A stretch of DNA of 17,336 nucleotides from Bacillota bacterium (GTDB taxonomy: Bacteria > Eremiobacterota > SpSt-956 > JAKJGF01), in the NCBI GenBank assembly GCA_029555925.1, contig JAKPQU010000117.1, positions 1 to 17,336 of the forward strand. Reading direction: 5' to 3'. This document shows positions 1 through 8,104 of the stretch, piece after piece. Each line of letters begins with the position of its first letter. Position 1 is the stretch's first letter. The position numbers were made by a program, and so were the translations under genes. A model generated the notes under the pieces. That model saw nothing but the letters and a program-made list of their open reading frames with translations, was not told the DNA's origin and made no database searches.

Positions 1-280
1 CTGACAGGCTCTTACGAAGAAAAATAATTTGCCTTATTTAATTTGTTTTGCAGACAATAAATTAACCACTGGTTAATTTCTAATACTATAGAAAAAACTA
101 ATTTTTCTTCTCCAGAGCCTGCCAGGCAGAAGCTTTTTATGGATACCCTTTTACCTGTTACGGTACTCAGGTGATATAGTGGCAGTAAGGGTAGTAGAAA
201 ATGATGAAGGACATGCAATACTCAAAAAAGTCAAAATACTTAACAATGGCAGCATAATCTTTACAAATGGATTAAATCCG

Positions 281-307
281 TCACGCATCACGCGTTACGC
301 GTCACGA
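281..307 (+). repeat. Heptad repeat array (TYACGNN)
   Basis: Four units in perfect 7-base phase: TCACGCA, TCACGCG, TTACGCG, TCACGAC. The array lies directly before the 40-base repeat core. The same arrangement, including a preceding ATTAAAYCCG, is found inverted at 10990-11060. Confidence 0.85.
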
Positions 308-308
308 C

Positions 309-348
309 GACTTAAATTCTAATAAGTTATGAAATACACTATAATTTA
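309..348 (+). repeat. 40-base dispersed repeat, copy 1, with TATAAT box
   Basis: The 40 bases starting GACTTAAATT and ending CTATAATTTA match the reverse complement of 10990-11029 exactly. Similarity extends upstream through the heptad array to ATTAAAYCCG at 271-280. The core contains a consensus -10 hexamer TATAAT at 340-345, about 50 bases before the plsC start codon. At 17-base spacing the -35 region would be TTCTAA (317-322), which is poor. Both copies point toward the gene that follows. It may therefore be a repeat-borne promoter; the identity is seen directly and the promoter role is inferred. Confidence 0.85.
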
Positions 349-397
349 TAAAATAACTGTAATTATGGCATAATGTCTGCAATAGATAATATTTCAT

Positions 398-1060
398 ATG
401 AAAATACAATTTAATCGCAATCTCTTATTCTATAAATCATTCAGGCGTTTTGTCTGTTTCCCTGCTCTTTATTTTATATATAATTTTAAACTCATAGGTA
501 GAGAAAATCTCCCGAAAGAGGGGCCTGCTTTTATTCTCTCCAAACACTGGGAATGGATAGATCTTTTTGTTATATGTTATGCCAGTAAAGTTCCTCTTTA
601 TTATGTAGCAAAACAGGAACTATTCGGAAATATCTTCGGTGATTTTCCCGGAACGTGGCTCTTCAGACTGGGAGAGTTATTGAAGGGGATTTTTTGCAGG
701 GGCTTATACTGGATGGGTGCTATTCCTTTGAGCAGGGATAATCCAAAGGAAACTGTTACTTCTTTTAAATATATGGAAAAACTTCTGGATGAAAAAGAAA
801 TTATCGTTTTTTTCCCTGAAGGTAGAATGATCCGTAACGGTATGGGTGAGGCTAAAAGCGGTCTTATAAAGTGGGTCATGAGACTTCAGGATAAGAAAAA
901 ATGCTCATTCCCTGTTGTTACAATAGGCATTAATTATAAATGGGTTTTCCCCAGAGTAAATATTACCTGCAATATAGATAGGCCTGACGTTTATGATTCT
1001 AGTGATCCCATGGTAACAGAAAAAATTATGGAAAAAATAAAAAAATTGAGTAATCTGTAA
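398..1060 (+). CDS. plsC: 1-acyl-sn-glycerol-3-phosphate acyltransferase (PlsC family)
   Basis: This 220-residue protein belongs to the PlsC/LPLAT acyltransferases, which move an acyl chain onto lysophosphatidic acid to form phosphatidic acid at the inner face of the membrane. The family motifs are in order: the catalytic HX4D box at H50-D55 (KHWEWID), GAIPLSR at 107-113, FPEGR at 139-143 and a hydrophobic FPVVTIG block at 171-177. Length is normal for a minimal PlsC. The ATG at 398 is the only sensible start, yet no clear Shine-Dalgarno sequence precedes it. A TATAAT within the dispersed repeat lies about 50 bases upstream. The exact lipid substrate cannot be told from sequence, and other lysophospholipid acyltransferases share these motifs. 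Confidence 0.9.
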   Translation: MKIQFNRNLLFYKSFRRFVCFPALYFIYNFKLIGRENLPKEGPAFILSKHWEWIDLFVICYASKVPLYYVAKQELFGNIFGDFPGTWLFRLGELLKGIFCRGLYWMGAIPLSRDNPKETVTSFKYMEKLLDEKEIIVFFPEGRMIRNGMGEAKSGLIKWVMRLQDKKKCSFPVVTIGINYKWVFPRVNITCNIDRPDVYDSSDPMVTEKIMEKIKKLSNL

Positions 1061-1092
1061 TAGTTATTTTTTGTAAAATTTTTAAAAAAGGG

Positions 1093-1121
1093 TTGAAAAA
1101 TAGTTTTAATTCTGCTAATAT
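1093..1121 (+). promoter_or_regulatory. Sigma-70-type promoter for the HTH-receiver gene
   Basis: TTGAAA at 1093-1098 and TAATAT at 1116-1121 are separated by exactly 17 bases, and a TG one base before the -10 (TGCTAATAT) gives an extended -10. The predicted transcript starts near 1128, leaving a leader of about 50 bases that contains AAAGGA (1163-1168), 10 bases before the ATG at 1179. This is a pattern match only. Confidence 0.6.
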
Positions 1122-1178
1122 GCAAAATAAGTTATTTCACATAACAACATTCGAATTATACGAAAGGATAAGTGATAT

Positions 1179-1742
1179 ATGAGTATACCAAAATCTTTTG
1201 GAGCAGTTGAACTGGCTAAATACTGTCAGGTGTCACGTAATACGATTCATAACTGGATAAGAGATGCAAAATTAAAAGCTTTTAAATTACCTGGAGGCCA
1301 TTACAGAGTTGAGAAAAAGGAACTTTTGAAATTCCTTCAGCATTACGAAATGCCTGTTCCGGACGATCTTCTTCTGGAAGAACCTAAAACTAAAGTACTG
1401 CTGGTGAATGAATCTTCTGAAGCTGTTTCATCTATAACTCAGAGTCTGAAAAAACTGGTTGAAGATTTAGAACTCGAAGTAGTTTCCAATGGTATAGAAG
1501 CATGTATAAAAGTCGGAACATTTCTTCCGGAATTAATAATAATTGATTCAAAACTTCCCAGAATGGACGGTGTGGAAGTCTGTAAAGAAATAAAGAAAAA
1601 CCCTGTAACAGCAGATAGCAGAATAGTTGTCCTTGCAGAGTCAGATAAAATTAATGTCCTTAAAGAAATAGGTGTGGATTGTATTGTCCCAAAACCACTG
1701 GAAATAAAAGCTCTGGAAAGAGAAATTAAGAGACTGCTCTAA
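1179..1742 (+). CDS. MerR/excisionase-type HTH fused to a degenerate receiver domain
   Basis: The protein has 187 residues. Residues 7-55 form a MerR/excisionase-type helix-turn-helix (AVELAKYCQVSRNTIHNWI, then a LPGGHYRV wing), expected to bind DNA. Residues 71-187 form a response-regulator receiver domain: the phospho-acceptor aspartate is at D123 (LIIIDSKLPRMDG) and the conserved lysine at K172 (VPKPL). The usual acidic pair is replaced by N77-E78, and the conserved Thr/Ser position holds A153 (VVLAES). Phosphorylation may therefore be weak, or the domain may work by another signal. The order is reversed relative to most response regulators, which put the receiver first. No histidine kinase lies nearby. 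It has its own promoter and terminator, so it is probably a monocistronic regulator with unknown targets. Confidence 0.85.
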   Translation: MSIPKSFGAVELAKYCQVSRNTIHNWIRDAKLKAFKLPGGHYRVEKKELLKFLQHYEMPVPDDLLLEEPKTKVLLVNESSEAVSSITQSLKKLVEDLELEVVSNGIEACIKVGTFLPELIIIDSKLPRMDGVEVCKEIKKNPVTADSRIVVLAESDKINVLKEIGVDCIVPKPLEIKALEREIKRLL

Positions 1743-1881
1743 TTCTACTGACAGCGGTAAATGTCCGGTATCAATTAAAATCGAATTGTAGGTTTAGTTA
1801 TTAACCCGACACCAGGAATCCAACACGCCGAGCAGTAATCAATAAGGGGCATATTTATCGTTATCAGCACCAGGATATGTA

Positions 1882-1924
1882 ATTTCAGGTTTGACGTTTC
1901 ATAAACGTTAAACCTGAAATTTTT
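1882..1924 (+). terminator. Rho-independent terminator after the HTH-receiver gene
   Basis: ATTTCAGGTTTGACGTT (1882-1898) pairs with AACGTTAAACCTGAAAT (1904-1920) across a 5-base loop. The 17-base stem has one G-T pair and is followed by a run of five T on the plus strand. The right arm contains the stop codon of the convergent TPR gene (1908-1910). On the minus strand the same stem lacks a T run, so it would terminate that gene less well. Confidence 0.8.
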
Positions 1925-4133
1925 CGACCTCTCTTTTTGCTTCTTCCCAGAATGGTTTATATTTAAGTGTTTGTTTGTAGTATTTTAAAGCCTGTGAAAG
2001 ATTTCCTTTCTTTTCAGCTATTTTTCCTGACAGATATTGAATGATATAATATTTTGCTTCCTGTTTTCTGGCTTTATTTAATTTTTCTTCTGCTTCTTTC
2101 ATATTATTTTCCGCCAGATTTACAGTTGCACCGGCACACAGTGATAATGGTGACGAAGGTACTTCTTCCTCCAATGTGGCAAGTAAAACCTTTGCCTCAT
2201 TGATATTATTCATTTCAAGTAAGAAATTAATTAATATATAGACATATTCGGGATTTTTTTGTTCTATATTCAGTATGGTTCTTAAATCCCACAGAGCAAA
2301 TTCTTTTTTCCCGTGTAAAATATAGGCTTTTGCTCTGTAATAGTATATAACAGGATTATCTATGGAATATTTCAGAGCTTCTGTAAACATATTTATAGAT
2401 TCTTCACTTTTTCCCATAAGGAAATATATGAGACCGAGTCCGAAATATGGATAATCTTCATCAGGTTTTTCTTTTATTATTCCTTTATATTTATCTATTA
2501 CCCTTGGGAGAAAACCAAATTTGTGGTGAATATTGATATAAAATATATGGGATTCCATATTTGAAGGATCTTCTTCTATTGCATGTTCAAGTTCTTCTAT
2601 AGCATGTAAAAGTTTACCTTCTGATATTAAACACATGGCAAGGCCAAGATGGGTTTCACAGAAATGCTCTTCATTTTTCATAGCTTTTTTATACACTTCT
2701 GTTGCTTTTTCTCTTTCTCCCCGGAGGAGATAAACAGCTCCGAGATGATTGTAAGTCCATACATTATCAGGTACCAGTTCTATTATTTTTTTATAATCTT
2801 TTATTGCTTTTTTATATTTACCCTGAGATTGATATATAAAAGCTGATTTTGCATAAATCCATGGATTATCAGGATTTAATTTCTGACTTTTTTTATACTC
2901 TTTCAGAGCATTTTTTAAGTTTCCTTTAATTTCATATAAAGATGCCAGATTTAGATGGAACTGTCCTTCATGTGAATTATACCTGATTGCTTCTGTTAAA
3001 AGGTCAATAGATTTATCTATATCTCCTATCTGTTCATATGCCAGTGCAAGATCAAAGTATATCCATGAATTGGAAGGATCAAACTCTATGGCCTTTCGAA
3101 AATGCTCCAGTGATTTATCTATTAAATTTTGCTGTAAATAAAGATTTGCCAGGTTATGATGTGCTACGGCAAAGGCCGGATCCAGTTCCAGTGCTTTCAA
3201 TAGATAAGTTTCTCCATCTTTAAGATTTCCTCTGACCATAAAGGCATAACCGGTATTATTATGGGATTTTGGTGAATCAGGTTCCAGTTCAAGAGCTTTT
3301 TTATATTGATCTATAGCATTATCAATATCATCGATTTTTTGATATACATATCCGAGACCATGAAAAAGCTGTGCTTTTTTTGGTCCCAGTTCTGTTGCTT
3401 TTTTAAGGTTTTTTATTGCTGCTTCAATGTTTCCTTCATTGAAGAATATGAGTCCAATATTGTAATATGGCCAGGGATAAACAGGTTCAATCTCTATGGC
3501 TTTCTGGAATTCTTCTTTTGCTTTTTCTTTATCTCCCAGTTCATCCATTATTATTCCGAGACCATTATGGGCTTTGCCGTATTTACTGTCGATTTCTATG
3601 GATTTTTTAAATACTTCTGCTGCCTTATTGAGCTTTCCCAGTCTGTAATATGTATAACCAAGACTGCAATAGGCATCGGGCAGAAGAGGATCTATTTTTA
3701 TGGCCTTTTGAAAATTCCTTACCGCTTTTTCGAAATTTTCCAGACGTCTGTAGGTTTTACCTATATTATAATATACAGGAGCAAGGGCGGTGTTTAATCT
3801 GGCTGCCCTCTGATATTCACTCAGGGCCAGTTCCAGTTTCCCCTGTTCATAATATAAATTCCCGAGATTATTATGTGCTGCAGGGGATTTCATATTTAAA
3901 AGCAAGGCTTTTTCCAGATTTTCTCTGGATTTCTCAAAATCACCTAGTCTCCTGTAGACAACTCCTAAACCTGTATAGGCATTTGCATAATCGGATTTCA
4001 GATTTACAGATTTTGAAAAATGTTCAAAAGCTTTCTCCATATCATCTTTTCTGAAATAACTCTGTCCTTTTTGATAGTGCTCTTCATATTCTTTATCTAT
4101 AACGGTCGGTTGTATGTTATTTATGTTGCTCAT
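1908..4133 (-). CDS. Giant cytoplasmic TPR protein (about 21 repeats)
   Basis: The 741-residue protein is almost entirely tetratricopeptide repeats: from about residue 17 to the C-terminus I count 21 consecutive 34-residue units with the usual pattern (for example PAAHNNLGNLYYEQGKLELA). Units 14-20 are more divergent, and no catalytic domain is present. There is no signal peptide or membrane segment, so it should be a cytoplasmic scaffold; the ligand is unknown. The ATG is 17 bases after the stop of the upstream TPR gene, and the only AAGGAAGG lies about 20 bases upstream across that stop codon, so translation may be coupled. It is probably the last gene of the malEFG-TPR operon. SPY-type O-GlcNAc transferase similarity is confined to the TPRs. 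Confidence 0.9.
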   Translation of the reverse strand: MSNINNIQPTVIDKEYEEHYQKGQSYFRKDDMEKAFEHFSKSVNLKSDYANAYTGLGVVYRRLGDFEKSRENLEKALLLNMKSPAAHNNLGNLYYEQGKLELALSEYQRAARLNTALAPVYYNIGKTYRRLENFEKAVRNFQKAIKIDPLLPDAYCSLGYTYYRLGKLNKAAEVFKKSIEIDSKYGKAHNGLGIIMDELGDKEKAKEEFQKAIEIEPVYPWPYYNIGLIFFNEGNIEAAIKNLKKATELGPKKAQLFHGLGYVYQKIDDIDNAIDQYKKALELEPDSPKSHNNTGYAFMVRGNLKDGETYLLKALELDPAFAVAHHNLANLYLQQNLIDKSLEHFRKAIEFDPSNSWIYFDLALAYEQIGDIDKSIDLLTEAIRYNSHEGQFHLNLASLYEIKGNLKNALKEYKKSQKLNPDNPWIYAKSAFIYQSQGKYKKAIKDYKKIIELVPDNVWTYNHLGAVYLLRGEREKATEVYKKAMKNEEHFCETHLGLAMCLISEGKLLHAIEELEHAIEEDPSNMESHIFYINIHHKFGFLPRVIDKYKGIIKEKPDEDYPYFGLGLIYFLMGKSEESINMFTEALKYSIDNPVIYYYRAKAYILHGKKEFALWDLRTILNIEQKNPEYVYILINFLLEMNNINEAKVLLATLEEEVPSSPLSLCAGATVNLAENNMKEAEEKLNKARKQEAKYYIIQYLSGKIAEKKGNLSQALKYYKQTLKYKPFWEEAKREVEKFQV

Positions 4134-4150
4134 AATAGTAATATTCTTAT

Positions 4151-6151
4151 TTACACCTTCCTTTCTTTTACTAGTCTGTCGGTAGATCTTTTTGCATCAA
4201 ATTCCATAGGATTGAGTTTATAAGCTTCTCTGTAGTAATTCAGTGCCTGTTCAGGTTCTTTTGATATTTCATGGATTAAACCAAGAATAAAATATGGTTC
4301 ACTGGCTTTTTTGTTTAATTTAATGGCTTCCATAAGTATATCTCTCGCCCGATCTATTTCTCCTTTATCTATTAATATAAAAGACATGGCACATTTACCT
4401 GTTAACGTGCCGGGTGATATGGTACAGATTCTTTCAAAATAAGGAGAAGGATCTTCCTTTTTTATCCTTTTAATATAACCTATTGTATAATCATAATCCG
4501 GTTCAGAAGGATCCAGATTTTTTGCTTTTTCGTAAAAGGAAATAGCTTCATCTAATTTTTTCAGTTCATAACTTATATCTCCCCTTAATGCAAATGCTTC
4601 AGGAAGATATGGATTTAATCTTATCGCTGTATCCAGCTCTTTTGATGCTTTATCCAGCTGGTAGCGATAAAAAGAACAGAGTCCTGCTCCGTAATGAAGT
4701 ATGGATTGATCGGGAAAATTTTTCAGTTCTTTTTCATATCTTTCGATTGCCCTTTTAAGATTCTTTTGTTGCATCACTGTTTCTACCCAGCAGCCATGTG
4801 CTTTTACATTGAGAGGATCCAGCAGAGTGGCATGATAGAAATTACTTTCTGCTTTTTCCATATCATCAAGATAATAATATGCAACGCCTGTACTTATAGC
4901 CGCTTCAGCCAGGGTGGGGTTTAACTCTAAAGCTTTTTCGAAATATTCAATAGCTTTTTTATATTCCCCTGTCAGTTGATATATATGTCCTGTTTTGCCA
5001 TAAATCCAGGGATCATTTGGAGTAAGTTCCGAAGCTTTCTTAAATTCTCTTAATGCATCGTCATATTTTTCCTGATCTGCATATACATTTCCAAGGCTCT
5101 GTCTTATTTCACTCCAGGCAGGATTTATTTCTATTCCTTTTTTGTATATTTCTACTGCTTCATCGAGTTTTCCCTGTTTTCTCAGACTTATTCCCAGGCT
5201 GTTATAAAATTCTTTTCTTTCCGGTTCTTTTTCTACAAGCTTTTTATAAACAAGTTCTGATATAGCCGGTTTATTTATATCTTCTTTAAGACACGAATAA
5301 CCGAGAATTTCGAAATTCGATATTGCTGAAATATCAAGAGAAAGTGCTTCTTCCAGTGCTCGGTAAGAAGCTTCAAAGTTTTTCACTTCTTTCAGTATGG
5401 AGCCTTTTTCCTGAAGAAGCCATGCCGTTCTATTCAGTGAAAGGCTTTCCTCCAATAACGTCAGTGCCCGGTCATATTGTTTTTCTTTTTTATAAAGTTT
5501 AAGTAATCTCTCCTGTGATTTTTTATGTGCCCTTTCTTTAGATAATATTTCTTCATACAGTTTGATAGCTTCATTGAATTGATTGTCTTTTTCAAGACAC
5601 AATGCAAGATTAAATTTATAGTTTATAACGGAAGGGTTAAGTTCTACAGCTTTTTTTATATAGACTATTGCTTCTTTAAAATTTCCTGTCTGGGCCCATG
5701 CATTACCTGCATTATTCCAGAATTGATCTTCTTTCGGAGAGAGGTCTATAGCTGTTTTAAATTCTCTGATGGCTTTTTCCGGCTGCCCTATTTTTGCAAA
5801 AATGAGTCCGAGATTATTACGGGTAAAAGGAAGATTTTCTTCTATGGCAAGTGCTTTTTCATAGTTTAGCCTGGCTTCTTCCATATTTCCGGTATCAGCA
5901 TATAAATTACCGACACATTGATATATGAGAGGATTATCGGGAAATTCTTCGCTTGCCCTGTCATATTCTTCAAGAGCTCCCGTAATATTTCCTTTTTGAA
6001 TATATTCGGCAGCTTTTTTGACATAATCAATTGAAAAATCTTCTCCTAGTATTTCCCTGAGTTTTATATCAAGTTCTTCTCCAGCCATTTCCTGAAAGTC
6101 ATGGTGTACAGGAGATTTTTTATTCTTCTGACTTTCATCTGAAAATGACAT
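4151..6151 (-). CDS. Giant cytoplasmic TPR protein (about 18 repeats)
   Basis: The 666-residue protein begins with a charged segment of about 40 residues, then carries about 18 TPR units to the C-terminus (for example PWIYGKTGHIYQLTGEYKKA). Units 6-8 and 16 are irregular in length. No enzyme domain, signal peptide or transmembrane helix is visible, so a cytoplasmic scaffold or co-chaperone-like role is likely. AAAGGA stands 8 bases before the ATG. The gap to malG is 55 bases and holds a heptad array but no clear terminator, so read-through from the transporter genes is plausible. It is clearly related in design to the downstream 741-residue protein, though the units do not look like a recent duplicate of it. 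Confidence 0.9.
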   Translation of the reverse strand: MSFSDESQKNKKSPVHHDFQEMAGEELDIKLREILGEDFSIDYVKKAAEYIQKGNITGALEEYDRASEEFPDNPLIYQCVGNLYADTGNMEEARLNYEKALAIEENLPFTRNNLGLIFAKIGQPEKAIREFKTAIDLSPKEDQFWNNAGNAWAQTGNFKEAIVYIKKAVELNPSVINYKFNLALCLEKDNQFNEAIKLYEEILSKERAHKKSQERLLKLYKKEKQYDRALTLLEESLSLNRTAWLLQEKGSILKEVKNFEASYRALEEALSLDISAISNFEILGYSCLKEDINKPAISELVYKKLVEKEPERKEFYNSLGISLRKQGKLDEAVEIYKKGIEINPAWSEIRQSLGNVYADQEKYDDALREFKKASELTPNDPWIYGKTGHIYQLTGEYKKAIEYFEKALELNPTLAEAAISTGVAYYYLDDMEKAESNFYHATLLDPLNVKAHGCWVETVMQQKNLKRAIERYEKELKNFPDQSILHYGAGLCSFYRYQLDKASKELDTAIRLNPYLPEAFALRGDISYELKKLDEAISFYEKAKNLDPSEPDYDYTIGYIKRIKKEDPSPYFERICTISPGTLTGKCAMSFILIDKGEIDRARDILMEAIKLNKKASEPYFILGLIHEISKEPEQALNYYREAYKLNPMEFDAKRSTDRLVKERKV

Positions 6152-6175
6152 AGAAAAAATCCTTTCTTGAAATAA

Positions 6176-6210
6176 TCACTTTTCACGACTCACGACTCAC
6201 GACTCACTAA
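6176..6210 (+). repeat. Heptad repeat array overlapping the malG stop codon
   Basis: Five units in phase: TCACTTT, three identical TCACGAC, then TCACTAA. The last unit contains the malG stop codon (6207-6209, CTA on this strand, TAG when read). Confidence 0.85.
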
Positions 6211-7064
6211 CCTTTTACCGCACCTTTTGTCAATCCTTCTACAAGAAAACGCTGTAATGAAAGGAACATAACCATAATAGGTATGGCTCCCAGTGTGGCA
6301 GCCGCCGTAAACATGGTCCAGTTCTTTGTAAACTGTCCGCTTACCAGTGAACGGAGGCCTACTGCAAGAGTATATTTTTGCGGATCCTGGAGTAATATAA
6401 CAGGAAGAAGGAAATCGGTATAGGGCTGTATAAAACTGAAAATTGCCACAACTACCAGCATCGGGCCAAGCAATGGAAAGACAATCTTCGTGAAAGTCTG
6501 CCATTTACTTGCTCCGTCTATATAGGCAGATTCTTCTATTGATTTTGGAATACTGTCTATGTAACCTTTCAGCATCCATGTATTGAAGGGAATACTTCCT
6601 CCTGCGTATATGAGTATAAGTCCTGTGAGGGTATTCAGGCCTATGGCACCTGATGTAAGAAATCCTAGCCAGTTAAGCAGTTTAAACAGTGCCACCATGG
6701 CCATCATGCCAGGAAACATCTGGGCTATTATCATTGACATAAGGCCGAACCGTCTTCCTGCAAATTTAAATCTTGAAAAAGCATAACCTGCTGTAGTAGT
6801 CAGAAATAATGCTATTAATGTACTTGACACACAGATTATAAGACTGTTTTTCATCCATGTAAGAAAAGGAGTTTCTTTTATTAATTTAACATAATTATCA
6901 ATAGTAAATGCTGTGGGAAAAAGTGAAGAAGTCTGCAGAGTATTTACTGCACTGAAAGATGTTGATAGTACCCAAGCTGCCGGAAAGAGTATTACGATTA
7001 ACATGATTACAAGGACTATGTGAGATATGATCATAGTCGGAGTAATATTATTTTTTTCTTCCAT
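6207..7064 (-). CDS. malG: Maltose/maltodextrin-type ABC transporter permease MalG
   Basis: This 285-residue inner-membrane permease has six predicted helices (about 11-33, 74-95, 108-128, 143-163, 199-219 and 250-270). The cytoplasmic EAA loop that docks with the ATPase is at 177-199 (EESAYIDGASKWQTF...FPLL). The ending EGLTKGAVKG and the QMFPGMMAMVALF and KGYIDSIP segments are typical of MalG-type sugar permeases. AGGAGA is 8 bases before the ATG, and only 19 bases separate it from malF, so the two are co-transcribed. Substrate is inferred from the clear MalE-like binding protein; related sugars such as trehalose are possible. The stop codon lies inside a heptad array. Confidence 0.92.
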   Translation of the reverse strand: MEEKNNITPTMIISHIVLVIMLIVILFPAAWVLSTSFSAVNTLQTSSLFPTAFTIDNYVKLIKETPFLTWMKNSLIICVSSTLIALFLTTTAGYAFSRFKFAGRRFGLMSMIIAQMFPGMMAMVALFKLLNWLGFLTSGAIGLNTLTGLILIYAGGSIPFNTWMLKGYIDSIPKSIEESAYIDGASKWQTFTKIVFPLLGPMLVVVAIFSFIQPYTDFLLPVILLQDPQKYTLAVGLRSLVSGQFTKNWTMFTAAATLGAIPIMVMFLSLQRFLVEGLTKGAVKG

Positions 7065-7083
7065 TTTATTATTCTCCTATTCT

Positions 7084-8022
7084 TTAAAGTTCTTCAAAGG
7101 CTCCAGACATTTTAAAGTTAACTGCACTGAGAGTGCCTATCATAAGGAAAATAACCACTGCATAAGCACATGCAAGTCCGTAAAATGCTGTATTTGCCTG
7201 ACCGAAGGCAAGTTTATATGTATAGGATATGAGTATATCGGTGGCTCCTGCTGCTGTGGCACCATCCGAGCCTCCCGGAACAGGAGGACCTCCCTGTGTC
7301 AGCAGATATATACCGGTAAAATTGTTGAAACTGAAAGCAAAACTTGTAAGGAGTACAGGAACCATAGCAGTTTTCAGAAGGGGAAGTGTTATTTTATAAA
7401 ATTGCTGTATTTTAGTGGCACCGTCAACAGAGGCAGCTTCATAAACATCTGCAGGTATACTCTGAAGAGCGCCCAGACTTACTGACATCATGAACGGAAA
7501 TCCGAGCCACAGGTTTACAAGGAGAACTGAAAATTTTGCCCAGAAAGGATCTATAAGCCATTTTACTTTACCTATGCCAAGAGCTACAAGCATTGTATTT
7601 ATAGAGCCTTCTGAATTTAATATACCGCCCCACATAAGAACACTTATAAAGGCCGGTATAGCCCATGGAATAATAAACAGTGTCCTGTATATATTTACCC
7701 CTCCGAGCTTTTTCTGGTTAAGAATGAGAGCAAGTATGAGGCCGAGTATAGCCTGACTCACGACACTTACTATAGACCATATCAGTGTCCATACAAATAT
7801 ACCGAGAAATACCTTTATTTCGCTTCCTGTAAGGATATCATAATAATTTGCAAGACCTACAAATTTGTAATGTTCATAATGATAGGGGAAACTGTAATTT
7901 GTAAAAGATATATAGAAGGAATATAAATTGGGAAATATAGTAAGGGCTAACATAAATATAAGAGCAGGTAAAATATAAAGATAGGGGTCTATTTTTTCCC
8001 GGAAACTTTTAGATTTGTCCAT
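7084..8022 (-). CDS. malF: Maltose/maltodextrin-type ABC transporter permease MalF
   Basis: This 312-residue permease pairs with MalG to form the membrane channel. It has an N-terminal helix at about 15-36, a core of five more helices, and an EAA loop at 195-217 (EAASVDGATK...ITLPLL). The segment GIYLLTQGGPP (237-247) is conserved among sugar-type MalF proteins. The large periplasmic P2 loop of the enterobacterial MalF is absent, as in most short bacterial MalF proteins. AAGGAGA lies 8 bases before the ATG. It follows malE after 82 bases that contain a heptad array. Confidence 0.92.
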   Translation of the reverse strand: MDKSKSFREKIDPYLYILPALIFMLALTIFPNLYSFYISFTNYSFPYHYEHYKFVGLANYYDILTGSEIKVFLGIFVWTLIWSIVSVVSQAILGLILALILNQKKLGGVNIYRTLFIIPWAIPAFISVLMWGGILNSEGSINTMLVALGIGKVKWLIDPFWAKFSVLLVNLWLGFPFMMSVSLGALQSIPADVYEAASVDGATKIQQFYKITLPLLKTAMVPVLLTSFAFSFNNFTGIYLLTQGGPPVPGGSDGATAAGATDILISYTYKLAFGQANTAFYGLACAYAVVIFLMIGTLSAVNFKMSGAFEEL

Positions 8023-8071
8023 TTTTTTAATCTCCTTTTTCAGATACCATTAATCAATTACCGTATAGTAT

Positions 8072-8099
8072 TCACTGGTCACTGATCACTGGTCACTGT
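8072..8099 (+). repeat. Heptad repeat array (TCACTGR) after malE
   Basis: Four units in phase: TCACTGG, TCACTGA, TCACTGG, TCACTGT. The array ends 5 bases from the malE stop codon (8105-8107) and lies in the malE-malF spacer. Confidence 0.85.
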
Positions 8100-8104
8100 T
8101 AATG

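Larger units (their letters stand above)
1..397. other. Gene-free leader region upstream of plsC
   Basis: No convincing gene is seen here. A 68-codon reading frame on the minus strand (12-218) has no ribosome binding site and no recognisable domain. The stretch holds a short heptad-like run at 151-164 (TTACCTG TTACGGT), a clear heptad array at 281-307, and one copy of a perfect 40-base dispersed repeat at 309-348 that ends in TATAAT and AATTTA. The segment CTGTTACGGTACT at 155-167 recurs inverted at the very end of the window (17324-17336). Confidence 0.6.

Noticed and set aside
12..218. 68-codon minus-strand reading frame near the window start
   Set aside because: No ribosome binding site, no domain, and an unnatural composition; treated as chance.
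1061..1092. T- and A-rich stretch after plsC as a terminator
   Set aside because: Only weak A/T pairing with no GC stem; not enough to call.
3306..3797. 163-codon plus-strand frame inside the 741-residue TPR gene
   Set aside because: It is the complement of TPR codons, with abundant Phe, Tyr, Ile and Cys typical of an antisense shadow. The same holds for the other plus-strand frames at 2649-5869.
1908..4133. TPR gene as an O-GlcNAc transferase
   Set aside because: The protein ends with TPRs and has no glycosyltransferase domain.
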